Part shown: positions 17,901 to 25,155 of the stretch, one piece after another | Position numbering within the stretch: the first letter of the stretch is position 1 | Layout of the letters: each line of letters begins with the position of its first letter | Source: Pseudomonas hunanensis | GTDB lineage: Bacteria; Pseudomonadota; Gammaproteobacteria; Pseudomonadales; Pseudomonadaceae | Length of the DNA stretch: 64,000 nt | Assembly: GCF_013393325.1 (NCBI RefSeq) | Contig: NZ_QJRC01000098.1 | Location: 310,001-374,000, forward strand | Reading direction: 5' to 3' | Translations under genes and position numbers: made by a program | The notes under the pieces: generated by a model | The model's input: only the letters and a program-made list of their open reading frames with translations | What the model was told of the DNA's origin: nothing | The model's database searches: none

Positions 17901-19226
17901 ATGGCACTGACACGCGAACAGCAAATTGCAGCCCTCGAGAAAGACTGGGCCGAGAACCCGCGCTGGAAAGGCGTGACCCGTACCTACACCGCCGCTGATG
18001 TCGTTCGCCTGCGTGGCTCCCTGCAGCCAGAGCACACCCTGGCCCGTCAGGGTGCAGAAAAACTGTGGAAGCTGGTCACCCAAGGTGCCCACCCATCCTT
18101 CCGCCCAGAAAAAGATTTCGTCAACTGCATGGGCGCCCTGACCGGTGGCCAGGCAGTGCAGCAGGTCAAGGCCGGCATCCAGGCCATCTACCTGTCCGGC
18201 TGGCAGGTTGCCGCCGACAACAACTCGGCCGAGTCGATGTACCCTGACCAGTCGTTGTACCCGGTCGACTCGGTACCGACCGTGGTCAAGCGCATCAACA
18301 ACTCGTTCCGCCGCGCCGACCAGATCCAGTGGAAAGCCGGCAAGAACCCAGGCGACGAAGGCTACATCGACTACTTCGCACCAATCGTGGCCGACGCTGA
18401 AGCCGGTTTCGGCGGCGTACTGAACGCCTACGAGCTGATGAAGAACATGATCGAAGCAGGCGCCGCCGGCGTGCACTTCGAAGACCAGCTGGCCTCGGTG
18501 AAAAAATGCGGCCACATGGGCGGCAAGGTACTGGTACCCACCCAGGAAGCCGTACAGAAGCTGGTGGCCGCGCGCCTGGCAGCTGACGTGTCGGGCGTAC
18601 CGACCATCATCCTGGCCCGCACCGACGCCAACGCCGCCGACCTGCTGACCAGCGACTGCGACCCGTACGACCAGCCGTTCGTGATTGGCGAGCGTACCCG
18701 TGAAGGCTTCTACAAGGTACGCGCCGGCCTCGACCAGGCAATTTCCCGCGGCCTGGCCTACGCGCCGTACGCCGACCTGATCTGGTGTGAAACCGCCAAG
18801 CCGGACCTGGACGAAGCCCGTCGCTTCGCCGAAGCGATCAAGAAGGAGTACCCGGACCAGATCCTGTCGTACAACTGCTCGCCGTCCTTCAACTGGAAGA
18901 AGAACCTGGACGATGCCACCATCGCCAAATTCCAGCGCGAGCTGTCGGCCATGGGCTACAAACACCAGTTCATCACCCTGGCTGGCATCCACAACATGTG
19001 GCACGGCATGTTCAACCTGGCGCACGACTACGCCCGCAACGACATGACCGCCTACGTGAAACTGCAAGAGCAGGAGTTCGCTGACGCCAGCAAAGGCTAC
19101 ACCTTCGTGGCGCACCAGCAGGAAGTGGGAACCGGCTACTTCGATGACATGACCACCGTGATTCAGGGTGGTGCTTCGTCGGTGACTGCACTGACCGGCT
19201 CGACCGAGGAAGAGCAGTTCCACTGA
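17901..19226 (+). CDS. aceA: Isocitrate lyase
   Basis: Cleaves isocitrate to glyoxylate and succinate, the first glyoxylate-shunt step. The 441-residue product has the catalytic signature KKCGHMGGKVLVPTQEA (catalytic Cys in KKCGH) and further family blocks (WQVAADNNSAESMYPDQSLY, ADAEAGFGGVLNAYELMKNM, LSYNCSPSFNWKKNL). It is monocistronic: a long leader precedes it and a strong terminator follows 19 nt after the stop. Confidence 0.97.
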   Translation: MALTREQQIAALEKDWAENPRWKGVTRTYTAADVVRLRGSLQPEHTLARQGAEKLWKLVTQGAHPSFRPEKDFVNCMGALTGGQAVQQVKAGIQAIYLSGWQVAADNNSAESMYPDQSLYPVDSVPTVVKRINNSFRRADQIQWKAGKNPGDEGYIDYFAPIVADAEAGFGGVLNAYELMKNMIEAGAAGVHFEDQLASVKKCGHMGGKVLVPTQEAVQKLVAARLAADVSGVPTIILARTDANAADLLTSDCDPYDQPFVIGERTREGFYKVRAGLDQAISRGLAYAPYADLIWCETAKPDLDEARRFAEAIKKEYPDQILSYNCSPSFNWKKNLDDATIAKFQRELSAMGYKHQFITLAGIHNMWHGMFNLAHDYARNDMTAYVKLQEQEFADASKGYTFVAHQQEVGTGYFDDMTTVIQGGASSVTALTGSTEEEQFH

Positions 19227-19245
19227 TAGTGGCTTGCTGCTGAAC

Positions 19246-19285
19246 AAAGGCCCAGGGCTCTCGCGAGCCTTGGGCCTTTCTTTTT
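19246..19285 (+). terminator. Rho-independent terminator of aceA
   Basis: AAAGGCCCAGGGCTC (19246-19260), a TCGC loop and GAGCCTTGGGCCTTT (19265-19279) form a 15-bp stem with one G-U pair, followed by a T-rich run to 19285. Confidence 0.9.
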
Positions 19286-19317
19286 GCCGATACCAGTCCG
19301 ACCAGAAATACACGGAA

Positions 19318-19440
19318 CCTGTAGGAGCGGCCTTGTGTCGCGAAAGGGCTGCGCAGCAGCCCCAGGGTTTCGGCGCAGATGCACAAATTGCTGGGGCTGC
19401 TACGCAGCCCTTTCGCGACACAAGGCCGCTCCTACAGGGG
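19318..19440. repeat. REP pair (inverted, type A)
   Basis: Two almost identical copies of a roughly 50-bp palindromic unit face each other: the left arm (19318-19367) begins CCTGTAGGAGCGGCCTTGTG and the right arm (19391-19440) is its reverse complement with one or two differences. They flank a 23-nt spacer. This is the layout of a BIME-like REP doublet. The same unit recurs at 48627-48746. Confidence 0.85.
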
Positions 19441-19463
19441 TGATCGTGCAGGCCTGCGGTATG

Positions 19464-19727
19464 TCAGTGCTTCATGCCCAGCTCTGCGTCATCCATCAGC
19501 GCCTTGGCCATTGCACTCAGGTAGTGAGCAGCCCAGATCATCATGGGCTTTTCCTCCATCAGGCCAGTGATGATCAGCTCACGGACATAGCCCATCAACT
19601 CCGACGACTGCTCACGGGCATCGCGGCAGGGAATGCCGGGTTCGATTCGGAACAGTGGGTGGGTGCCATTTTCGCCTTGATAGAAAGTGGTCTTGCCGAC
19701 GGTGAGCTGGGTGTCTTCTGTTGTCAT
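19464..19727 (-). CDS. Small protein, DUF3077-like
   Basis: An 87-residue protein resembling the Pseudomonas DUF3077 family: a threonine/phenylalanine start (TTFYQGENGTHPLFRIEPGI), then a helical stretch (CRDAREQSSELMGYVRELII) and a C-terminal helix (YLSAMAKALMDDAELG). No enzymatic motif is visible and function is unknown. It sits between two REP pairs and is oriented toward aceA. Confidence 0.75.
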   Translation of the reverse strand: MTTEDTQLTVGKTTFYQGENGTHPLFRIEPGIPCRDAREQSSELMGYVRELIITGLMEEKPMMIWAAHYLSAMAKALMDDAELGMKH

Positions 19728-19758
19728 TGTTCAAACCCCTGAAAATTCTCTAATGCCT

Positions 19759-19862
19759 GGGCCGGCCCTTTCGCGGGCACGCCCGCTCCCACAGGTACTG
19801 TGCAAGTCTTGAAGCCTGTGGTGATCCTGTGGGAGCGGGCGTGCCCGCGAAGGGGCCGGCCC
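19759..19862. repeat. REP pair (inverted, type B)
   Basis: GGGCCGGCCCTTTCGCGGGC at 19759 continues to 19795, and its reverse complement lies at 19826-19862 with a 30-nt spacer. The arms contain the GGGAGCGGGC...CCCGCGAA core typical of P. putida-type REP elements. The unit differs from that at 19318-19440. Confidence 0.85.
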
Positions 19863-19882
19863 TCACAACACATTAAGCAGCC

Positions 19883-20125
19883 TTAGTGCGAAGTCCTGGG
19901 CTCTACGGGCATTTGCACCTGAACCAAGGCCGACTCCAGCAAAGCCCGCAGCGCCTCCAGTTCATGCATGGAGGTCATCATCAGGATCGAAGCCGGTGAT
20001 CTGGGCTGAAGCAGCAACGCCTGATGCACCACGGTGGCCGCGCATAGTGCGTAGTCGGTAGCCTGGATCAGGGTGTCTTCGAGGGAATGGGGGTTGTGGG
20101 GTGGGTCGGGGACAATTTTCAGCAT
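19883..20125 (-). CDS. Small protein, DUF6124-like
   Basis: An 80-residue protein starting at ATG 20125, where AGGAG lies 7 nt upstream. The pattern MLKIVPDPP...SLEDTLIQATDYALCAATVV matches small Pseudomonas proteins (K-x-VPDPP start, hydrophobic helix with alanines) that I associate with DUF6124. No catalytic residues are evident and the function is unknown. A longer in-frame extension upstream lacks a ribosome site. Confidence 0.75.
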   Translation of the reverse strand: MLKIVPDPPHNPHSLEDTLIQATDYALCAATVVHQALLLQPRSPASILMMTSMHELEALRALLESALVQVQMPVEPRTSH

Positions 20126-20648
20126 GACTCGCTCCTTTCTTTCCTGTTTGGCCGCCATCCGCCCGCTGTCAAACGGTTGGGTGGCAGCTATGCGCGGGTT
20201 GACAGACCGGTGGAAAGAAAGAAAGACCGGCGCACGCGAACGTGCCCACACGCACAGCCGCCATTGAGGCAAAGCGAGTGCACCTTCTTTCAATTCCAGC
20301 CTGTCAAAGCCGTGTCGTTGATGTGCAACGACAGGCCGAGACTAGAGCGCTGCCAGAGGGGCCGCAATGGAAAAAAGGCGGCAAGAGTATGTTTGGGAAA
20401 TGACCTACAGGGAAGGGGTTAAATCCGACATTTCAGGTGTTCTGCGCCCGATAGCATCAGGGCGGCGAGGCGCCCGCCTTGATTGTTGCGGCGCTGCTCA
20501 AATCGAGCGCCGCCCGCGCGGCGCTCGTTCTCACAGGCGCTGCATTCCTTTCGCCAAGCCCATGGCAGCGCTAACACAATCCAAGGCATCTCCAGCAAAT
20601 CCCAGGATCAGGTCTATGCTTGAGGCAGCACAGTAGCAAGGACCGCCC
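20126..20648. other. 523-nt intergenic region between divergent genes
   Basis: No gene I can support. It contains a perfect inverted repeat TGTCGTTG-ATGTG-CAACGACA (20313-20333) and an extremely GC-rich stretch near 20460-20535. An 89-codon frame (20367-20636) has an Arg/Ala-rich composition without family features, so I treat it as spurious. Confidence 0.5.
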
Positions 20649-21311
20649 ATGCCTCGTCCAAGCCACCTGATGATTCTCGCCCTGGCCGCCGCTGCCCTCT
20701 ATCTATATGCACTGGCCAGTAACAATACCCTGCTCGCCCTGCTGGCCAAGCCCGTTCCCGTCCTGGCGCTTATCGCCTGGCTGCGCGGCGCCCCCGCCAC
20801 ACCGTATGGCAAGTGGATATCGATAGGCCTGGGTTTCTCGGTCATCGGCGACATACTGCTGGCTGTCCCCGCTGACCTGTTCGTGTTCGGCCTGGCCGCC
20901 TTCCTCTGTGCCCACCTGGCCTACCTGCGCGCCTATTGCGGCGTTACCCTGCGCCCTGCCCTGCCCGCACTGATAGCCAGCGCCATCACCGGCATCGTGC
21001 TGCTCGGCGTACTTGCCAGCCACGGCCTCGGCCCACTGCTGATCCCGGTCGCACTGTATGCCCTGGCCATCAGCGCCATGCTCTGGCGCGCCTTGGCATG
21101 TGGTGGAATGGCCGCGCTGGGGGCCTGCCTGTTCGTGCTCTCCGACAGCCTGATCGGCATCGACCGCTTCGTCAGCCCGTTCGCCGCCGCGCCCTACCTG
21201 ATCATCCTCACCTACTGGCTCGGTCAGTGGGCGATTGCTTCATCAGCCAGTCATCGCTCAAACGATAAAGTATTGACCCAGAGCGGTGCGCACGACGCCA
21301 GCAGCTGCTAG
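20649..21311 (+). CDS. YhhN-family membrane protein (lysoplasmalogenase/TMEM86-like)
   Basis: A 220-residue polytopic membrane protein with about eight hydrophobic helices. The family pattern includes a loop lysine-proline after helix 2 (LLAKPVPVLALIAWL), an Asp in GLGFSVIGDILLAVP, and SDSLIGIDRF near the C terminus. Eukaryotic TMEM86B relatives hydrolyse the vinyl ether of lysoplasmalogens, but the bacterial substrate is uncertain. The start ATG 20649 is preceded by AAGGA. Confidence 0.85.
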   Translation: MPRPSHLMILALAAAALYLYALASNNTLLALLAKPVPVLALIAWLRGAPATPYGKWISIGLGFSVIGDILLAVPADLFVFGLAAFLCAHLAYLRAYCGVTLRPALPALIASAITGIVLLGVLASHGLGPLLIPVALYALAISAMLWRALACGGMAALGACLFVLSDSLIGIDRFVSPFAAAPYLIILTYWLGQWAIASSASHRSNDKVLTQSGAHDASSC

Positions 21312-21692
21312 AACAGGAGGCTTTCGCATTTGCAAGTAGAGGGAACTGCCAGATGAACTTTACAAGGCACAGTACAGCCAAATTAAAAGGCATCAGGCCA
21401 AATGATATTAATTATCATTCCGAAACTTGTAATTCGTTACCAGTCGCAAGAAACATAATTAACAAAAGCGCACGCAATGCCCGAATATCAAGGCTTTCAG
21501 CCAGTTACACGCGTGTTTTGTTCTTAATCCTACGAATAAATTTGCGACAGAAATTTTACTTGCACCGGGTTTACCCATAAAATCAGCGCGATTGATTCAG
21601 CTGCGACATTTGGTCACTGCACCTGCGACACCACGTCGCCGCTTTACTTATTTCAGACTGCAGAGCTGGGTCTCTGTATAAGGATCTCTAGC
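21312..21692. other. AT-rich 381-nt leader of the nuo operon
   Basis: No supported gene. The first 250 nt are distinctly AT-rich against the flanks. A Fur-box-like palindrome lies at 21401-21419. A 75-codon frame (21353-21580) lacks a ribosome site and recognisable features. The nuoA ribosome site (AAGGA) closes the region. The nuo promoter(s) must lie here, but no single clean -35/-10 pair stands out. Confidence 0.55.
21401..21419. promoter_or_regulatory. Fur-box-like palindrome
   Basis: AATGATA-TTAAT-TATCATT has perfect 7-bp inverted arms and differs at two central positions from a run built from the Fur hexamer repeat (AATGATAATCATTATCATT). It lies 274 nt upstream of nuoA and 90 nt downstream of the YhhN gene. 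The match is by eye. Confidence 0.5.
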
Positions 21693-22106
21693 ATGTCCGA
21701 TTCGGCAGGACTCATCGCCCACAACTGGGGCTTTGCCATCTTCCTCCTGGGTGTCGTCGGCCTGTGTGCCTTCATGCTCGGCCTGTCCAGCCTGCTCGGT
21801 AGCAAGGCCTGGGGCCGCGCCAAGAACGAACCCTTCGAATCCGGCATGCTGCCCGTCGGCAGCGCCCGCCTGCGCCTGTCCGCCAAATTCTATCTGGTCG
21901 CGATGCTGTTCGTGATCTTCGATATCGAAGCCCTCTTTCTCTTTGCATGGTCTGTGTCCGTCCGCGAAAGCGGCTGGACCGGGTTCGTCGAAGCTCTCGT
22001 TTTCATAGCAATTCTGTTGGCAGGTCTTGTCTACCTATGGCGCGTCGGTGCTCTTGATTGGGCTCCCGAAGGTCGCCGCAAGCGGCAAGCGAAGCTGAAA
22101 CAATGA
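21693..22106 (+). CDS. nuoA: NADH-quinone oxidoreductase subunit A
   Basis: Membrane subunit of respiratory complex I, 137 residues with three predicted helices (WGFAIFLLGVVGLCAFMLGL; FYLVAMLFVIFDIEALFLFA; ALVFIAILLAGLVYLWRVG). The conserved acidic loop motif in YLVAMLFVIFDIEA is present. It is the first gene of the nuoA-N operon, with AAGGA 8 nt before ATG 21693, and is followed by nuoB after 10 nt. Confidence 0.96.
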   Translation: MSDSAGLIAHNWGFAIFLLGVVGLCAFMLGLSSLLGSKAWGRAKNEPFESGMLPVGSARLRLSAKFYLVAMLFVIFDIEALFLFAWSVSVRESGWTGFVEALVFIAILLAGLVYLWRVGALDWAPEGRRKRQAKLKQ

Positions 22107-22116
22107 GGCTTTGGCA

Positions 22117-22794
22117 ATGCAATACAATCTCACCAGAATCGATCCGGATGCGCCTAACGAGCAGTACCCGGTAGGTGAACGGGAAACCGTCACCGACCAA
22201 CTGCTGGAGGACCAGGTCCACAAGAACATCTACATGGGGAAACTCGAAGATGTGCTGCGTGGCGCGGTCAACTGGGGTCGCAAGAACTCCCTCTGGCCGT
22301 ACAACTTCGGCCTGTCCTGCTGCTACGTGGAAATGACCACGGCCTTCACGGCACCCCACGACATCGCCCGCTTCGGCGCCGAAGTCATCCGGGCCTCGCC
22401 GCGTCAGGCCGACTTCATGGTCATCGCCGGTACCTGCTTCGTCAAAATGGCGCCGATCATTCAGCGCCTGTATGAGCAGATGCTCGAGCCGAAGTGGGTC
22501 ATCTCCATGGGTTCGTGCGCCAACTCCGGCGGCATGTACGACATCTACTCGGTCGTTCAGGGGGTCGACAAGTTCCTCCCCGTGGACGTCTATGTGCCTG
22601 GCTGCCCGCCACGCCCTGAGGCTTTCCTGCAAGGCTTGATGCTGTTGCAGGAGTCGATCGGCCAAGAACGACGCCCGCTTTCCTGGGTTGTTGGTGATCA
22701 AGGTATTTACCGTGCCGAGATGCCAGCCCAGAAAGACCTGCGTCGTGAGCAGCGCATTGCAGTAACCAACCTGCGCAGCCCCGACGAAGTCTGA
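22117..22794 (+). CDS. nuoB: NADH-quinone oxidoreductase subunit B
   Basis: Peripheral-arm subunit that carries the terminal [4Fe-4S] cluster N2 next to the quinone site. The 225-residue product has tandem cysteines in FGLSCCYVEM (Cys68, Cys69), a third in AGTCFVKM and a fourth in YVPGCPPRPE. ATG 22117 with upstream GAGG is preferred to the TTG at 22111, which would leave only 2 nt of spacing. A hairpin follows in the 79-nt gap before nuoCD. Confidence 0.96.
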   Translation: MQYNLTRIDPDAPNEQYPVGERETVTDQLLEDQVHKNIYMGKLEDVLRGAVNWGRKNSLWPYNFGLSCCYVEMTTAFTAPHDIARFGAEVIRASPRQADFMVIAGTCFVKMAPIIQRLYEQMLEPKWVISMGSCANSGGMYDIYSVVQGVDKFLPVDVYVPGCPPRPEAFLQGLMLLQESIGQERRPLSWVVGDQGIYRAEMPAQKDLRREQRIAVTNLRSPDEV

Positions 22795-22805
22795 TCCAGC
22801 GACCT

Positions 22806-22833
22806 GCCGCCCGCTCCCGAGGGAGCCGGCGGC
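22806..22833 (+). promoter_or_regulatory. Intercistronic hairpin between nuoB and nuoCD
   Basis: GCCGCC-C-GCTCCC-GA-GGGAGC-C-GGCGGC forms a nearly perfect 12-bp stem with one C-C mismatch. There is no T-run, so it is more likely an RNA-stability or processing element than a terminator. Confidence 0.55.
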
Positions 22834-22873
22834 CTGGCTTCATTCTTAACGTTGACCCAAAGCGACCGAGACC

Positions 22874-24655
22874 ATGACAGCGGACAACGCTATTTTCATT
22901 CCGCCCTACAAGGCTGACGACCAAGATGTGGTCGTCGAACTGAACAACCGTTTTGGCGCCGAAGCATTCGTCGCCCAGGAAACCCGCACCGGCATGCCCG
23001 TGCTGTGGGTCAAACGCGCCCAGCTCAAAGAGGTGCTCAGCTTCCTGCGCGGTGTCGCCAAGCCTTACAGCATGCTGTACGACCTGCACGGCGTGGACGA
23101 ACGCCTGCGCACCCAGCGCCGTGGCCTGCCGGCCGCCGACTTCAGCGTGTTCTACCACCTGTTGTCGGTCGAGCGTAACAGCGACGTGATGATCAAGGTG
23201 TCGCTCAGCGAAGGCGACCTGAACCTGCCGACCGTGACCGGTATCTGGCCAAACGCCAACTGGTACGAGCGCGAAGTGTGGGACATGTTCGGCATCGACT
23301 TTGCCGGCCACCCGCACCTCAGCCGCATCATGATGCCGCCGACCTGGGAAGGTCACCCGCTGCGCAAGGACTACCCTGCCCGCGCCACCGAGTTCGACCC
23401 CTACAGCCTGACCCTGGCCAAGCAGCAGCTTGAAGAGGAATCGGCGCGTTTCAACCCGGAAGCCTGGGGCATGAAGCGTCAGGGCGCCAACGAGGACTAC
23501 ATGTTCCTCAACCTCGGCCCCAACCACCCCTCGGCGCACGGTGCGTTCCGTATCGTCCTGCAGCTGGACGGTGAAGAGATCGTCGACTGCGTACCGGACA
23601 TCGGCTACCACCACCGTGGCGCCGAGAAAATGGCCGAGCGCCAGTCCTGGCACAGTTTCATCCCCTACACCGACCGCATCGACTACCTCGGCGGGGTGAT
23701 GAACAACCTGCCGTACGTACTGGCAGTGGAAAAACTCGCCGGCATCAAAGTGCCGCAAAAAGTCGACGTGATTCGCATCATGCTCGCCGAGTTCTTCCGC
23801 ATCACCAGCCACCTGCTGTTCCTGGGTACCTATATCCAGGACGTGGGCGCCATGACCCCGGTATTCTTCACCTTCACCGACCGCCAGCGCGCCTACACCG
23901 TGATCGAAGCGATCACCGGTTTCCGCCTGCACCCGGCCTGGTACCGCATCGGTGGCGTCGCCCACGACCTGCCACGCGGCTGGGACAAGCTGGTCAAGGA
24001 CTTCGTCGAATGGCTGCCCAAGCGCCTCGACGAATACACCAAGGCTGCCCTGCAGAACAGCATCCTCAAGGGCCGTACCATTGGCGTTGCCGCGTACAAC
24101 ACCAAAGAAGCGCTGGAATGGGGCACCACCGGTGCCGGCCTGCGCTCCACCGGTTGCGACTTCGACCTGCGTAAAGCCCGCCCGTACTCCGGCTACGAGA
24201 ACTTCGAGTTCGAAGTACCGCTGGCCCACAACGGCGATGCCTACGATCGCTGCATGGTCCGTGTCGAGGAGATGCGCCAGAGTATCCGCATCATCGACCA
24301 GTGCCTGCGCAACATGCCGGAAGGCCCGTACAAGGCGGATCACCCGCTGACCACGCCGCCGCCGAAAGAGCGCACTCTGCAGCACATCGAAACCTTGATC
24401 ACGCACTTCCTGCAAGTCTCGTGGGGCCCAGTCATGCCGGCCAACGAGTCGTTCCAGATGATCGAGGCGACCAAGGGCATCAACAGTTACTACCTGACGA
24501 GCGATGGCGGCACCATGAGCTACCGCACCCGGATCCGTACCCCGAGCTACCCGCACCTGCAGCAGATCCCTTCGGTGATCAAAGGCAGCATGGTCGCCGA
24601 CCTCATTGCGTACCTGGGCAGTATCGACTTCGTTATGGCTGACGTGGACCGCTAA
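22874..24655 (+). CDS. nuoC: NADH-quinone oxidoreductase fused subunits C and D
   Basis: A 593-residue fusion of the 30-kDa (NuoC, residues about 1-190) and 49-kDa (NuoD, residues about 205-593) complex I subunits, as in E. coli and other gammaproteobacteria. NuoC shows NWYEREVWDMFGIDFAGHP and DYPARATEFDPY. NuoD shows LGPNHPSAHGAFRIVLQLDG, GYHHRGAEKMAERQSW and the C-terminal SIDFVMADVDR. NuoD forms the quinone pocket with NuoB. The nuoE start follows the stop by 2 nt. Confidence 0.96.
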   Translation: MTADNAIFIPPYKADDQDVVVELNNRFGAEAFVAQETRTGMPVLWVKRAQLKEVLSFLRGVAKPYSMLYDLHGVDERLRTQRRGLPAADFSVFYHLLSVERNSDVMIKVSLSEGDLNLPTVTGIWPNANWYEREVWDMFGIDFAGHPHLSRIMMPPTWEGHPLRKDYPARATEFDPYSLTLAKQQLEEESARFNPEAWGMKRQGANEDYMFLNLGPNHPSAHGAFRIVLQLDGEEIVDCVPDIGYHHRGAEKMAERQSWHSFIPYTDRIDYLGGVMNNLPYVLAVEKLAGIKVPQKVDVIRIMLAEFFRITSHLLFLGTYIQDVGAMTPVFFTFTDRQRAYTVIEAITGFRLHPAWYRIGGVAHDLPRGWDKLVKDFVEWLPKRLDEYTKAALQNSILKGRTIGVAAYNTKEALEWGTTGAGLRSTGCDFDLRKARPYSGYENFEFEVPLAHNGDAYDRCMVRVEEMRQSIRIIDQCLRNMPEGPYKADHPLTTPPPKERTLQHIETLITHFLQVSWGPVMPANESFQMIEATKGINSYYLTSDGGTMSYRTRIRTPSYPHLQQIPSVIKGSMVADLIAYLGSIDFVMADVDR

Positions 24656-24657
24656 GC

Positions 24658-25155
24658 ATGAACAGCACGCTTATCCAGACAGACCGTTTCGCCCTGAGCG
24701 AAACAGAGCGCTCGGCCATCGAGCACGAGATGCATCACTACGAGGACCCGCGCGCGGCGTCCATCGAAGCCCTGAAGATCGTCCAGAAAGAACGTGGCTG
24801 GGTGCCGGACGGCGCCATCCACGCCATCGGCGAAGTGCTGGGCATCCCGGCCAGCGACGTCGAGGGCGTGGCCACCTTCTACAGCCAGATCTTCCGCCAG
24901 CCGGTCGGCCGCCACATCATCCGTGTGTGCGACAGCATGGTCTGCTACATCGGCGGCCACGAGTCGGTCGTCAGCCAGATCCAGAGCGAGCTGGGCATCG
25001 GCCTCGGCCAGACTACCGCCGACGGCCGCTTCACCCTGCTGCCAGTGTGCTGCCTGGGCAACTGCGACAAGGCCCCGGCGCTGATGATCGACGATGACAC
25101 CTTTGGCGACGTGCAGCCCGCTGGCGTCACCAAACTGCTGGAGGGTTACGTATGA
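24658..25155 (+). CDS. nuoE: NADH-quinone oxidoreductase subunit E
   Basis: The 24-kDa subunit of the NADH-input module, 165 residues, with a thioredoxin-like [2Fe-2S] domain. N1a ligands are visible as IRVCDSMVCYIGG (C-x4-C) and PVCCLGNCDKAPA. Its last codons overlap the start of nuoF (ATGA), implying translational coupling. Confidence 0.96.
   Translation: MNSTLIQTDRFALSETERSAIEHEMHHYEDPRAASIEALKIVQKERGWVPDGAIHAIGEVLGIPASDVEGVATFYSQIFRQPVGRHIIRVCDSMVCYIGGHESVVSQIQSELGIGLGQTTADGRFTLLPVCCLGNCDKAPALMIDDDTFGDVQPAGVTKLLEGYV

Noticed and set aside
17616..19421. 601-codon open frame antisense to aceA
   Set aside because: It spans the REP pair, the terminator and aceA on the opposite strand, which no real gene would do.
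19318..19862. CRISPR array
   Set aside because: The repeats are inverted pairs of REP type, not regularly spaced direct repeats with unique spacers, and no cas genes are present.
20367..20636. 89-codon frame upstream of the YhhN gene
   Set aside because: It is Arg/Ala-rich with no family pattern, no good ribosome site and GC-rich noncoding character.
21353..21580. 75-codon frame in the nuo leader
   Set aside because: It lacks a ribosome site and any recognisable feature, and runs through the Fur-like palindrome. It is more likely AT-rich noncoding leader.
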